From positions 558,001-622,000 of the forward strand of contig CANMBD010000001.1 of NCBI GenBank assembly GCA_947495985.1: 64,000 nucleotides of DNA. Direction: 5' to 3'. This document shows, one piece after another, positions 16,497 to 26,065 of the stretch. The position numbers and the translations under genes were made by a program. Each line of letters begins with the position of its first letter. Within the stretch, counting starts at the first letter, position 1. Below the pieces are notes generated by a model. That model saw only the letters and a program-made list of their open reading frames with translations. It made no database searches and had not been told where the DNA came from. The DNA comes from an uncultured Sphingomonadaceae bacterium (GTDB lineage Bacteria > Pseudomonadota > Alphaproteobacteria > Sphingomonadales > Sphingomonadaceae).

Positions 16497-18836
16497 TCAG
16501 GCGACTTCTACAAAGCTATCAAGCACACGTTTTTGACCGCTCTTTTCAAATTCGATTTCCAGCTTGTTGCCTTCTTTTTCCATCACCTCGCCATAGCCGA
16601 ATTTGGAGTGGAAAACGCGCATGCCAACGGTAACATCATCGCGGCCCTTATTGCCCAGAGAGACTGCGCTTCGCCTGGCTTCCTTGATATTTTGCGGCTT
16701 GCTGTCAAAGCTGCCGGTATTGCGTGCCCGTTTCCAACCGGGTCCTCGTGTTGATCCGCGCGCGGCATCGGCGAAGGGATCGGCACGTTCCGACCAGTTG
16801 GCGCGCCACAGGCTTTCGCCGCCCATCATACTGGTTTCTTCTTCAATATGTTCCGGTGGCAATTCGCCGATGAAGCGGGAAGGGATGGAGCTGGTCCATT
16901 GCCCGTAAATCCGCCGGTTGGCGGCATGGAAGATGGTGCATTTTTTCTTTGCTCTCGTGATCGCGACATAGGCGAGACGACGTTCTTCCTCGAGGCTTGC
17001 AATCCCGCCTTCGTCGAGGCTACGCTGGGAAGGAAATACACCTTCTTCCCATCCCGCGCAAAAGACATGGTCATATTCCAGACCCTTGGCCCCATGCATG
17101 GTCATGATCGTGACCTTCGCTTCATGATCGGTTGCATCATTGTCCATGACGAGGCTGACATGCTCCAGAAAATCGCCCAGCGTTTCATATTCTTCCATCG
17201 CGCGAGTCAACTCGGTGAGGTTTTCCAGCCGTCCTGCGGCTTCGGGCGTGCGATCCGCCTGCAACATGGTGGTATAGCCACATTCATCGAGGACGATCCG
17301 CGCCAGCTCAGCATGGGGGACTTCATCGGCATTGGTGCGCCATCTGGCGAAACTGCGCATTAACTCCTGAAGCGTGGTTCTCGCCCGCGCTGGCAATTCG
17401 TCCGTATCGCAGATACTAAGCGCAGCTGCGGCCAGTGGAATCCCTTGCGCTCGGGCTAACCTATGGACTTTTTCCACAGTTTTATCCCCAAGCCCGCGTT
17501 TGGGCACATTGACGATCCGCTCAAAGGCGAGATCATCCGCGGGCTGCGCGATAACCCGTAGATAGGCGAGGGCGTCGCGAATTTCGGCGCGTTCGTAAAA
17601 GCGAAAACCACCGATAATCTTATACGGCATACCGATGGAGATAAACCGGTCTTCAAATTCCCGTGTCTGGAATTGTGCGCGGACCAGAATCGCCATGTCG
17701 TTGAGGGAAACGCCCTTGTTCTGTAGGCTTTCCATTTCCTCACCTGTGCGCCTTGCTTCTTCAGGACCATCCCAGACGCCGGTGACTTGCACCTTGTCGC
17801 CGTTCTCTTCCTCAGTCCACAGGGTCTTACCAAGGCGTCCGCTATTGTTGGCGATCAGCGCAGAGGCAGCAGCCAATATGTGCGGCGTAGAGCGATAATT
17901 TTGCTCCAGCTTGACGACCTTGGCGTCGGGGAAATCTTTCTCGAAGCGCAGGATATTGGCGACTTCCGCCCCACGCCATGAATATATGCTTTGATCATCA
18001 TCGCCAACGCAGCAGATATTCTTGCGTTCCTGCGCAAGCAGCCTAAGCCAGAGATATTGGCTGCTATTCGTGTCTTGATACTCATCGACCAGAATATATT
18101 TGAAGCGTTCTTGGTAGAGCTTCAATATTTCCCGATCGGTTTTGAGTAGGTTGAGAATATGGAGCAACAAGTCACCAAAATCGCAGGCATTGAGAGCTTT
18201 TAGCCGCGCCTGATAAACGGCATAAAATTCCTGACCGCGGCCATTGGCATAGCGTTCATTTTCATTGGCATCGAGATCAGCGGGGTTCAGTCCGCGATTT
18301 TTCCATTGATCGATCAGTCCGGCAAGCGCTCGCGCAGGCCAACGTTTCTCGTCCAGTTCTTCGGCTTGAATCAACTGTTTGAGCAAGCGCAATTGATCGT
18401 CTGTGTCGAGAATCGTAAAATTGCTCTGCAGTCCGACCAGTTCTGCATGACGGCGCAGCATTTTGGCGCCGATGCTGTGGAATGTGCCGAGCCAAGGCAT
18501 GCCTTCGACCGCGTCACCGACAATCACACCAATCCGCTCTTTCATCTCGCGTGCTGCTTTGTTGGTAAATGTCACCGCGAGAATTTCTGATGGCCACGCT
18601 TTGCGGGAGTAAATCAGATGCGCCAGCCTCCGCGTGAGAGCAGCTGTCTTACCTGTGCCCGCACCGGCCAGAACCAGAACCGGGCCCTCGGTTGTCAGCA
18701 CAGCATCGCGCTGCGGCGCATTCAAGCCCCTGACATAGGGAGGATCGCTCTCGGCGGGCATGTTCGAAGCATCGGTCACAGGTGAACAGTTAGGGAACAT
18801 CGTACGCGGCGGCAAGGCCAATATCACTTTTGACAT
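16497..18836 (-). CDS. uvrD: ATP-dependent DNA helicase UvrD/PcrA
   Basis: A 779-residue SF1A 3'-5' helicase for nucleotide excision and mismatch repair. Q-motif region LNAPQRDAV, Walker A AGAGTGKTAA, motif Ia VTFTNKAAREM, motif II VDEYQDTN, motif III GDDDQSIYSWRGA, motif IV with LEQNYRS, motif V MTMHGAKGLEYD and motif VI RRLAYVAITRAKK are all present. The last 45 residues (VGMRVFHSKFGYGEVMEKEG) are the PcrA-type C-terminal Tudor-like element that contacts RNA polymerase in the family. The start is uncertain: the first roughly 30 residues precede the conserved core, and an ATG at 18755 is an alternative. Confidence 0.95.
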   Translation of the reverse strand: MSKVILALPPRTMFPNCSPVTDASNMPAESDPPYVRGLNAPQRDAVLTTEGPVLVLAGAGTGKTAALTRRLAHLIYSRKAWPSEILAVTFTNKAAREMKERIGVIVGDAVEGMPWLGTFHSIGAKMLRRHAELVGLQSNFTILDTDDQLRLLKQLIQAEELDEKRWPARALAGLIDQWKNRGLNPADLDANENERYANGRGQEFYAVYQARLKALNACDFGDLLLHILNLLKTDREILKLYQERFKYILVDEYQDTNSSQYLWLRLLAQERKNICCVGDDDQSIYSWRGAEVANILRFEKDFPDAKVVKLEQNYRSTPHILAAASALIANNSGRLGKTLWTEEENGDKVQVTGVWDGPEEARRTGEEMESLQNKGVSLNDMAILVRAQFQTREFEDRFISIGMPYKIIGGFRFYERAEIRDALAYLRVIAQPADDLAFERIVNVPKRGLGDKTVEKVHRLARAQGIPLAAAALSICDTDELPARARTTLQELMRSFARWRTNADEVPHAELARIVLDECGYTTMLQADRTPEAAGRLENLTELTRAMEEYETLGDFLEHVSLVMDNDATDHEAKVTIMTMHGAKGLEYDHVFCAGWEEGVFPSQRSLDEGGIASLEEERRLAYVAITRAKKKCTIFHAANRRIYGQWTSSIPSRFIGELPPEHIEEETSMMGGESLWRANWSERADPFADAARGSTRGPGWKRARNTGSFDSKPQNIKEARRSAVSLGNKGRDDVTVGMRVFHSKFGYGEVMEKEGNKLEIEFEKSGQKRVLDSFVEVA

Positions 18837-18919
18837 GACCCAAGGTGCAGGTTGTAATTCATGTTGCGGTGCACCAAATAGCGATCAACAGAAAATCCTC
18901 CCAAGAATTGGAATCGATA

Positions 18920-19045
18920 ATGAGTAAAAGATTGATGTTTAGTGCGATCCTCGCGACCGCTTTGATGACGACGACGACATTTTACACGCACGCACAAAAT
19001 CAAGAGCAGGAAACTGCATCTGCTTTTGAGGCAGCGAATAGCTGA
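18920..19045 (+). CDS. Possible 41-residue secreted peptide
   Basis: A short frame starting MSKRLMFSAILATALM. It has a basic N-region, a hydrophobic core and a good cleavage site after THA, leaving a mature peptide of about 16 residues rich in Gln, Glu and Ala. An in-frame ATG at 18845 gives 25 more residues without protein character. The ribosome-binding site is weak. It occupies the 230-bp gap between the divergent-reading uvrD and the end of rsmD. The signal peptide is convincing in shape, but expression is unproven; it could also be a remnant of a longer gene. Confidence 0.4.
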   Translation: MSKRLMFSAILATALMTTTTFYTHAQNQEQETASAFEAANS

Positions 19046-19066
19046 CCTCTTGAGGCGGCAAGGCAA

Positions 19067-19603
19067 CTAGGTGGGTCGCAAAATATGGAGCCTAGCCTTG
19101 CCGCTATCGCGTTGACTTTCCAACGTGAAACCTTTGACGTCGACCTCTTCCTTGCGAGACGTTTCAATAGCAATCCAGCTTGATGGCGCGAACCATCCAT
19201 GGCGACTAAGCTTGTCGAGCGCCACTGCACCGGCCCCCGTTTCATAAGGCGGATCCATCAGGATCAAATCATAGGGCTTGCGGGCTGGTCCCAGCGCCAG
19301 AACCGATCCGATCCGGACATCGGCCTTTGCACCAAGCGTTTCGATATTTTTCTCCAGAGCCTTTAACGCATCACGGTCTTGCTCCACAAAAGTGCAATGC
19401 GCCGCGCCGCGCGACAAAGCCTCAAGGCCGAGTGCACCGGAACCTGAAAACAGATCGAGCACGTGCAGGTCGGCAAAATCGCCCAAGCGACTGGTAAGCA
19501 TGGAAAATAGCCGCTCGCGGGTACGGTCCGCGGTTGGACGGGTGGTCTCCCCCTTAGGCGCAACAAGTTTGCGCCCGCGCCAGTCGCCTGCGATAACTCG
19601 CAT
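19067..19603 (-). CDS. rsmD: 16S rRNA (guanine966-N2)-methyltransferase RsmD
   Basis: A 178-residue SAM methyltransferase that modifies G966 of 16S rRNA. It begins MRVIAGDWRGRKL, as in the family. TRPTADRTRERLFSML is the substrate-side block, VLDLFSGSGALGLEALSRG the SAM motif and ILMDPPY the catalytic DPPY motif. The length is normal. It follows rluB with 13 bp between them on the same strand, making a two-gene RNA-modification unit. Confidence 0.93.
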   Translation of the reverse strand: MRVIAGDWRGRKLVAPKGETTRPTADRTRERLFSMLTSRLGDFADLHVLDLFSGSGALGLEALSRGAAHCTFVEQDRDALKALEKNIETLGAKADVRIGSVLALGPARKPYDLILMDPPYETGAGAVALDKLSRHGWFAPSSWIAIETSRKEEVDVKGFTLESQRDSGKARLHILRPT

Positions 19604-19616
19604 TATTCCCCAAACC

Positions 19617-20444
19617 TCATTTTAAAGTCTTCCGAAACTTGACCAGATCATGGCGGCGGACAGCGTCAATCTCACCCTTGGCGAGATCACCAAGTATAAA
19701 CGGCCCATAGCGGGTGCGGATCAGGCGCGAAACTTTTAGACCAAGATGTTCGAGCACGCGGCGGACTTCGCGGTTTTTGCCCTCGGTCAGGGTCATTTCA
19801 ATCCACTGGTTTCGCCCAGTGCGCCGCTCCAGATTGGCTTCGATCGGACCGTAATGCATGCCTTCGATAGTGATTCCGCGATATAGTTCTTCAAGCTGGT
19901 TTTGCGTAATGTCGCCAAATGTCCTTGCGCGATAGGTCCGCTCGACGCCAGTTTTTGGAAGCTCCATCTCACGCTTGAACTCGCCATCTGTGGTCATCAG
20001 CAGCAAGCCTTCGGTGTTGAGATCGAGCCGACCGATTGGCATGATGCGTTCCATATCCTTGGGCAGGACATCATAAATGGTTTTCTTGCCGGAGGCATCG
20101 CGTTCGGCAGTGATATAGCCATTGGGTTTATGAAAACGGAACAGTTTGGCAGGCGCAGGTTCCGCCACGGGATTGCCATCGACGGTAATCCCGGTCAGGT
20201 TTTTCAGCAGTAGAGAGGGGTGCTCGACAGTCACCCCGTTGAGGGCAATCCGTTCGTCACCAATCATCCGTTCGATTTCCCGGCGCGATGCGACACCGGC
20301 GCGGGCCAGTAATTTGGCAATGCGTTGCCCTTCGCGCACTGGCGCTTCGGTAGGCTTCGCCTTTGCCGGTTGCTGCTTTGCACCGTGCGTCGGTTTGGCC
20401 TTATAGATTTTACCTGATTCTTTATCGGTCATGATTTTGCGCAT
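19617..20444 (-). CDS. rluB: 23S rRNA pseudouridine synthase, RluB type
   Basis: Begins at ATG 20444 (or 20432); the open frame extends to 20597 but those extra residues lack family character and enter the divergent promoter region. A short Lys-rich leader with an AKPTHGAKQQPAKAKPTEAP stretch is followed by an S4 RNA-binding domain (RIAKLLARAGVASRREIERM) and the pseudouridine synthase domain, with the catalytic Asp in GRLDLNTEGLLLMT and the EGKNREVRRVLEHLG signature. Length and order fit RluB (U2605 of 23S rRNA in E. coli). It is followed by rsmD. Confidence 0.9.
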   Translation of the reverse strand: MRKIMTDKESGKIYKAKPTHGAKQQPAKAKPTEAPVREGQRIAKLLARAGVASRREIERMIGDERIALNGVTVEHPSLLLKNLTGITVDGNPVAEPAPAKLFRFHKPNGYITAERDASGKKTIYDVLPKDMERIMPIGRLDLNTEGLLLMTTDGEFKREMELPKTGVERTYRARTFGDITQNQLEELYRGITIEGMHYGPIEANLERRTGRNQWIEMTLTEGKNREVRRVLEHLGLKVSRLIRTRYGPFILGDLAKGEIDAVRRHDLVKFRKTLK

Positions 20445-20531
20445 GGCGGAAAAAAAACTTTGTCGCAATCTGTAACCTGCAGGATGGTGGGCGCGAATGA
20501 CAGGATAGTTACTTGTTAGGAAGGTCTCTCG

Positions 20532-21317
20532 ATGCGTAAAATAATATTGCCGGCAATGATTGCAGCTACTGCTTTTGCGGGCTTTATGGGTGCCCAAATC
20601 GCCCAGTCATCAAGTGAGGCCTCTGCGCAGGCAACTACACCCGCGAAAACTTTTGACGGCGAAACGGTTTCCCCTACCCCGGTCGTCGTCGAACTCTTCA
20701 CCAGTCAGGGATGTTCATCCTGTCCTCCTGCGGATACGCTAGCATCCCGACTAGCAAAAGATGACTCCCTGCTGGTGATTTCGCGGCCTGTTACCTATTG
20801 GGATCGCCTTGGTTGGAAAGACACGCTGGCGCGGGAAGAAAATACCCGGCTGCAGCGAACCTATGCCGCCAAAGGCAAGGCTGGTTCCGGTGTTTATACA
20901 CCTCAAATGGTTGTCAATGGCGGTGGCGGAGCCGTCGGGTCCCGTGAAGGCGATGTGCGGTCGCTGGTTCGTTTGGCGAAAAACAGCGCCGGTCCTGTGA
21001 TCGTCACCGATCGCGATGACAATGGTGACGTAACCGTTACCATCAGAGGGCAATCTCGTTATATGGCGGGAGTTTCTTTACTTGCGCTCAGCTCCTCCGA
21101 AACCGTACAAGTCGGTCGCGGTGAAAATGGTGGACGCAAACTGCATTACACAAATGTCGTAAAAAGCGAGCGTAACCTGGGCAGCTGGGACGGCTCGTTG
21201 ATGCAGGTCAAACTGTCAAATGCGGATTTGAATGTCACCGGGGCCGATAAATATGCGATCATCGTCCAGCGCCCCGGCGCAGGCGCGATTGTGGGCGCCA
21301 AGTTGCTCGATATTTAG
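20532..21317 (+). CDS. DUF1223 protein, secreted thioredoxin-like
   Basis: A 261-residue exported protein. The signal peptide is at about 1-32 (IILPAMIAATAFAGFMGAQ, then small residues before AQATTP). The mature part is a DUF1223 domain: VVELFTSQGCSSCPPAD carries a CSSC redox-like motif (about 64-67) in a thioredoxin-fold position, VTYWDRLGWKDTLA follows, and VYTPQMVVNG is the cis-Pro-like segment. The C-terminal half is beta-rich. The family is widespread in alphaproteobacteria and of unproven function; a periplasmic thiol role is an inference. AAGGTCTC lies just before ATG 20532. It is divergent from rluB. Confidence 0.87.
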   Translation: MRKIILPAMIAATAFAGFMGAQIAQSSSEASAQATTPAKTFDGETVSPTPVVVELFTSQGCSSCPPADTLASRLAKDDSLLVISRPVTYWDRLGWKDTLAREENTRLQRTYAAKGKAGSGVYTPQMVVNGGGGAVGSREGDVRSLVRLAKNSAGPVIVTDRDDNGDVTVTIRGQSRYMAGVSLLALSSSETVQVGRGENGGRKLHYTNVVKSERNLGSWDGSLMQVKLSNADLNVTGADKYAIIVQRPGAGAIVGAKLLDI

Positions 21318-21392
21318 GCTGTCTCAAAAAATCTGACTGGCATTCGAAGCATTTGCCGCTAATGTTTCCCTCAGTTCGAGGGAGAGTATGGC

Positions 21393-23084
21393 GTGAGTGA
21401 AGCGGCCCAGACAGCAGAAAAGCCGGGTTTTAGAAAATTGATAGCATCGCTTGGTCAAAGAAAGACCGGCATGATGTTCGTATTTGGGTTTTCAGCCGGG
21501 CTGCCTTATTCCTTGCTGCTCGGCACGCTTTATGCATGGCTTTCCGATGCAAAAGTGGATCTGGAAACCATGGGTGTTTTTTCACTCATAGGACTTGCTT
21601 ATGCGTTCAAATTTCTCTGGTCACCTGTTGTTGATCGCGTCAAGATTCCGGGCCTTAACAGGCTCGGGCGCCGCAAAAGCTGGCTTATACCCGCGCAATT
21701 GTTACTCGGCGTCATTCTGTTAACATTGTCGATGCTCAATCCCCAGACTTCCATCGGCTGGTTTTCTCTACTGGCAGGCTTGGGAGCTTTTGCTTCGGCG
21801 ACGCAAGATGTCGTGATTGATGCTTGGCGGGTTGATGTGGCAGATGAAGTTGCCACACTGGACATGCTATCGACAGTCTATCAACTTGGTTATCGAATTG
21901 CTGCACTTGCGGGCGGCGCCTTGGCGCTATTCTTGGCGGACGCGTATGGTTGGCCGCTGGTCTACGGCCTTATGGGTGCAATCATGATAGCCATATCCAT
22001 GATGACTTTCTTTGCCCCGGACACTCCGGCAATTAATGGTCCAGATGGCGATAACGCTCTTCGCATGGCGGGGCAGCTTGACCCCAAAATCCGGACCTAT
22101 GGTTTGGCGATCGTTGGTATTCTTTGGGGATGGGCCCTGATCAGGGTCGGTGTGTTCATGGTGCAATCGCTTGGCTCTGATCCGGAAACGCGTCCTGATT
22201 CCGTTGCTTTTATTCAGTTTAATGGACCACTCATTGTCATAGCGACGGTTATTATACCGGCCATCATTGCCGCCGTTCTGGAATATTGGCGTCGCAACGG
22301 GAAATATGTACTGCAAACCGATACGCAGCGCGAAACGAAATTTGATGCCGTGCTCGATCATGGGTATCGGGCATTGGTGCTCCCGCTTACCGATATCATG
22401 GGGCGCCTTGGCTGGGCCGCTATACTAGTGTTGGCGCTGATCCTGTCCTATCGGATTACCGACAATATCTGGGGCAGTTTTGCCTATCCGTTCTACTTGG
22501 GAGAGCTGCAATATACGAAGAGCGAAGTCGCCGTCGCTTCCAAATTTTTCGGTGTAGGCATGACCATGTTGGGTATTGCCCTGGGCGGCGTATCTTTCGC
22601 TTATTTTGGGCGTATGGCGACACTGACTATCGGGGCAGTAACCGCGGCGGCCAGTAACTTGCTATATGCTAACCTGGCGGCTGGCGGGGCGGCTATCGCG
22701 ACTTTTTCTAAAGTGACCGGGTTTACCTGGTTGGTGGGTCTATTCGGTGCTGATGAGCGAATGGCCAAACTCATGCTCGCGATCACAGGTGAAAACTTAG
22801 CTGGTGGTTTGGCCGGCGCCGCTTTTGTCGCTTATCTTTCTTCCATCACGAGCAAACAATATAGTGCTGTACAATATGCACTTCTATCATCTCTAACCTT
22901 CTTGATCGGTACATTGGGTCGAGGGGCGCTGGGTGAGATGATCGAACGGAATGGCTATTATCAGATATTCCTGTTTACAGCTGCGCTTGGTGTTGCTGCG
23001 ATCATATTATGTATTTTTGAATGGATGCGGACCAATCGAAATGCAGCACGGGAAAAGCTAGTCACTCCGGCAATTGCCGATTAG
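21393..23084 (+). CDS. AmpG-family MFS permease
   Basis: A 563-residue inner-membrane protein with about 14 hydrophobic segments. MMFVFGFSAGLPYSLLLGTLYAWLS and FLWSPVVDR are the AmpG family signatures, followed by GRRKSWLIPAQ as the TM2-3 loop and FASATQDVVIDAWR in TM5. AmpG imports GlcNAc-anhydro-muropeptides for cell-wall recycling; long AmpG-like relatives in sphingomonads may carry other cargo, so the substrate is inferred. It starts at GTG 21393 with AGGGAGAG six bases before it; the ATG at 21388 is closed by TGA two codons later. Its 3' end overlaps the convergent folC by 23 bp. Confidence 0.85.
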   Translation: MSEAAQTAEKPGFRKLIASLGQRKTGMMFVFGFSAGLPYSLLLGTLYAWLSDAKVDLETMGVFSLIGLAYAFKFLWSPVVDRVKIPGLNRLGRRKSWLIPAQLLLGVILLTLSMLNPQTSIGWFSLLAGLGAFASATQDVVIDAWRVDVADEVATLDMLSTVYQLGYRIAALAGGALALFLADAYGWPLVYGLMGAIMIAISMMTFFAPDTPAINGPDGDNALRMAGQLDPKIRTYGLAIVGILWGWALIRVGVFMVQSLGSDPETRPDSVAFIQFNGPLIVIATVIIPAIIAAVLEYWRRNGKYVLQTDTQRETKFDAVLDHGYRALVLPLTDIMGRLGWAAILVLALILSYRITDNIWGSFAYPFYLGELQYTKSEVAVASKFFGVGMTMLGIALGGVSFAYFGRMATLTIGAVTAAASNLLYANLAAGGAAIATFSKVTGFTWLVGLFGADERMAKLMLAITGENLAGGLAGAAFVAYLSSITSKQYSAVQYALLSSLTFLIGTLGRGALGEMIERNGYYQIFLFTAALGVAAIILCIFEWMRTNRNAAREKLVTPAIAD

Positions 23085-24384
23085 CCTCCAAAACCGTGCC
23101 AGCCAGATAGAGCGATCCTGCAATCAGGACGGTTTCGGGCTTCTCCGTGGCGATGACTTTCAATGCTTCTGTAACATTGGGGGCATCTGAAACAGGCACT
23201 TCAGAGTCCGCAAAATCCGCCATTCCGTGCGCCTCGTGACCCTCGACAGGCACAACCGTGATATTGGCGATCTTCGGCCCTAAAGGTCCGACAATCCCGG
23301 CAGGGTCTTTGTTGGCGAGCATGCCGAGAACCAGGTGGATGGAACTGTCCGCATAGCTGTCGAAATGCGCTGCCAAGGCCTCGCCTGCGTTTACATTATG
23401 CCCGCCATCAAGCCATATTTCGGTTCCCTCTGGCAGAATGTTCCGCAATGGGCCCGGTGACAGCTTTTGCAACCGCGCGGGCCATTTGGCCCAACCCATG
23501 GCGGCGCGAAAGGCGGCCTCGGAAATATTGATCTTATCTTGATGACGCAGCATGGCGATCGCAAGGGACGCGTTATCCGCCTGATGCGCGCCGGGCAGGG
23601 CGGGCAGGGGAAGCGTCAACTTGCCCTGATCATCGCGATAATGGAGCTGGTCTTCATAAATGGCGGCATCCCAATTATCGCCGCGCGGCAAATAGAGCGC
23701 CTGCGTCGCTGCGGCATGCTCTGCAATCACTGCAGCCATATCATCACGATATTTCTGCGTGAGCAGGGGGGCACCGGATTTGGCAATGCCCGCTTTTTCC
23801 CATGCAATACGAACCATCGGATCGGTTGGGGTCCCGCCTTCGGGAGAGAGAAGAAAAGCCTCATGATCGATGCCAAGTGCGGCCATACCAGTCGCAGCAG
23901 GCGCTGGCACGATATTGGTCGCGTCCAACCGGCCGCCCAGGCCGACTTCCAATATGCAGGCATCCGCCGGTGTTTCGGCAAACGCGAGCATGGCTGCCGC
24001 CGTGGTGGCTTCAAAAAAGCTGGGATTAATATCTTCGCTGGCATCGAGGACACGCGCCAACAACGCCGCAAGATATTCGTCTTCGATCAATGTTCCGGCA
24101 AGCCTGATCCGCTCGTTGAAACGGACCAGATGCGGACTGGAATAGACATGCGCTTTCAGGCCGTCGGCCTCTATCGTTGCGCGCAAAAAGGCACAGGTGG
24201 AGCCTTTGCCGTTGGTCCCCGCAACATGAAAAACCGGCGGCAGGTTCAGATGCGGATTGTCCACGCGGTCCATAACCGCACTGATCCGCTCCAACCCCAG
24301 CACATCGCGTCCGGGTGACAGCAGCGAAAGCCGGTCGAGTTGTTTCTGAACTGCCGGATGGTCGGATCTTGCGCCGTCTGCCAT
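23062..24384 (-). CDS. folC: Bifunctional folylpolyglutamate synthase/dihydrofolate synthase
   Basis: A 440-residue Mur-ligase-family enzyme that adds glutamate to dihydropteroate or folates. HVAGTNGKGSTCAFL is the ATP-binding P loop, SSPHLVRFNERIRL the second signature, and LEVGLGGRLDATN the third. The C-terminal Mur ligase domain ends with a short LYLAGTVLEANR helix. It is the last gene of the purB-lap-pyrF-trp-acc stretch, 17 bp after accD, and overlaps AmpG tail to tail. A 6-bp inverted repeat (24393-24410) spans the accD stop and the gap. Confidence 0.93.
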   Translation of the reverse strand: MADGARSDHPAVQKQLDRLSLLSPGRDVLGLERISAVMDRVDNPHLNLPPVFHVAGTNGKGSTCAFLRATIEADGLKAHVYSSPHLVRFNERIRLAGTLIEDEYLAALLARVLDASEDINPSFFEATTAAAMLAFAETPADACILEVGLGGRLDATNIVPAPAATGMAALGIDHEAFLLSPEGGTPTDPMVRIAWEKAGIAKSGAPLLTQKYRDDMAAVIAEHAAATQALYLPRGDNWDAAIYEDQLHYRDDQGKLTLPLPALPGAHQADNASLAIAMLRHQDKINISEAAFRAAMGWAKWPARLQKLSPGPLRNILPEGTEIWLDGGHNVNAGEALAAHFDSYADSSIHLVLGMLANKDPAGIVGPLGPKIANITVVPVEGHEAHGMADFADSEVPVSDAPNVTEALKVIATEKPETVLIAGSLYLAGTVLEANRQLPE

Positions 24385-24401
24385 GAATGGGTGCGGCTAA
24401 G

Positions 24402-25256
24402 TTAAGCCGCTGTTTTCCAAGCCATGAGATAGCTCATCACACGTGCCAGTTCGGCGCGCAGTTCCTTGCGATGAACAACCATGTCCAGCATACCGTGATC
24501 AAGATAATATTCCGAAGTCTGGAAATCGTCAGGTAATTTCTCGCGGATAGTATTCTCAATCACACGCCGCCCCGTAAATGCTAAGGTAGCGTCAGGTTCC
24601 GCAATCTGGACATCTCCAAGCATTGCATAAGCTGCCATAACGCCGCCTGAAGTTGGGTCAGTTAAAACAACAATATAGGGGATGCCGGCTTCTTTCATCA
24701 TTGAAATCGCAACCGTCGTTTTGGGCATCTGCATTAAAGATAGGGTGCCTTCTTGCATCCGGGCACCACCTGAAGCCGTAAAACAAATAAGAGGGCATTG
24801 ATCTTCAATCGCACGATTGGCAGCATCCACAAAAGCTTGCCCCACAGCGAGCCCCATGGAGCCGCCTAGAAAAGCAAAATCCTGAACACCAACTACACAC
24901 TTATGTCCTTCGATCGTGCCAATAACATTCACCCAAGCATCCTGTTCTTCGGTTTTGGCGCGCGCGGCTTTTAGGCGATCGGTATATTTCTTCTGATCTT
25001 TGAATTTCAGCGGATCTTCGGGGACTGCTGAAAAGGGTATGATCTTCCAGCTATTCTCGTCCATGATCTGGGCGAACCGGATCATCGGCCCGATGCGGCC
25101 ATGATGCTCGCATTTCGGACAGATATGCATATTGTCCTCAAATTCCTTAAGGAACACCATCGCTTCGCATTTTTTGCATTTGTGCCAGAGATTATCCGGC
25201 GTTTCTTTTTTGGTGATCGAAGCGATCTTGTTACGGACGTTGCTAAGCCAAGACAT
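24402..25256 (-). CDS. accD: Acetyl-CoA carboxylase carboxyltransferase subunit beta
   Basis: A 284-residue subunit that transfers the carboxyl group from carboxybiotin to acetyl-CoA, the committed step of fatty acid synthesis. The N-terminal zinc ribbon has two CxxC pairs, WHKCKKCEA and HICPKCEHH (about 27-51). The crotonase-like core includes GFAFLGGSMGLAVG-type and ASGGARMQEG segments (the latter forms the oxyanion site) and LTDPTSGGVMAAYA. The length is normal. It lies in the same run as trpA (20 bp) and folC, a common alphaproteobacterial arrangement. Confidence 0.95.
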   Translation of the reverse strand: MSWLSNVRNKIASITKKETPDNLWHKCKKCEAMVFLKEFEDNMHICPKCEHHGRIGPMIRFAQIMDENSWKIIPFSAVPEDPLKFKDQKKYTDRLKAARAKTEEQDAWVNVIGTIEGHKCVVGVQDFAFLGGSMGLAVGQAFVDAANRAIEDQCPLICFTASGGARMQEGTLSLMQMPKTTVAISMMKEAGIPYIVVLTDPTSGGVMAAYAMLGDVQIAEPDATLAFTGRRVIENTIREKLPDDFQTSEYYLDHGMLDMVVHRKELRAELARVMSYLMAWKTAA

Positions 25257-25276
25257 GCGTCAATTCCCCAGATTTT

Positions 25277-26065
25277 TTAGCGCGCGCTTCTGATAGCATC
25301 AGAAAGTGATTTTACATAGTCTTTGACATGCGGCGCAGCGTCGGCGCCATGTTCAGCGATGATCTCGACAATTGCAGAGCCAACAACGACACCATCAGCA
25401 ACGCGGGCGATATCCGCGGCCTGTTCTGGTGTGCGAACCCCAAAGCCGACGGCGACGGGCAGGTCCGTTCCGGCTTTTAGGCGCGCAACCGCTTCTTCAA
25501 TGCTGGCCTGTGCTGCCTGTTGTAATCCCGTGATGCCTGCGACCGAGACGTAATAGAGAAAGCCCGAGGCATTGTTCAGGATTTCCGGTAGCCGTTCAGT
25601 ATCAGTCGTCGGTGTAGCGAGGCGGATGACAGCGACGTCCTTGGCCCGCAAAGCGTCGCCCAGGCTATCATCTTCCTCCACCGGAATATCGACGCAGATT
25701 ACGCCATCAACCCCTGCGTCAACGCAAGCTTCGGCAAACCAGTCGGCTCCGCGTATCGTCATCGGATTGGCATAGCCCATCAGCACGAGCGGCACCGTGG
25801 GATGGCGTTCCCGAAAAGCACTCGCGATGTTCAATATGTCTGCGGTTTTTGTACCTGCGCTCAAGCTGCGGATATTCGCGGCTTGGATGGCTGGGCCATC
25901 GGCCATCGGGTCGGTGAAGGGCATGCCGAGTTCTATGATATCCGCACCGCCTTCGACGAGTGCGTCTAGGATTGCACCGGTGTTTGCTGCGGTCGGATCA
26001 CCTCCGGTTACGAAGGCGACTAGGGCGGCGCGGTCGGTTTGGAAGGATTGTGATAAGCGTGTCAT
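25277..26065 (-). CDS. trpA: Tryptophan synthase alpha subunit
   Basis: A 262-residue TIM barrel that splits indole-3-glycerol phosphate to indole, passed to TrpB through the tunnel. The catalytic Glu is in IIELGMPFTDPMADG (about 47, with Asp in the loop at about 58); GVDGVICVDIPVEE and VGFGVRTPEQA are the further barrel-lip motifs. Its ATG overlaps the stop of the small gene upstream as ATGA (26062-26065), so its translation is probably coupled to that gene rather than directly to trpB. Confidence 0.95.
   Translation of the reverse strand: MTRLSQSFQTDRAALVAFVTGGDPTAANTGAILDALVEGGADIIELGMPFTDPMADGPAIQAANIRSLSAGTKTADILNIASAFRERHPTVPLVLMGYANPMTIRGADWFAEACVDAGVDGVICVDIPVEEDDSLGDALRAKDVAVIRLATPTTDTERLPEILNNASGFLYYVSVAGITGLQQAAQASIEEAVARLKAGTDLPVAVGFGVRTPEQAADIARVADGVVVGSAIVEIIAEHGADAAPHVKDYVKSLSDAIRSAR

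Noticed and set aside
23467..24318. 283-codon plus-strand open frame
   Set aside because: Antisense to folC; composition is that of a reverse-strand shadow.
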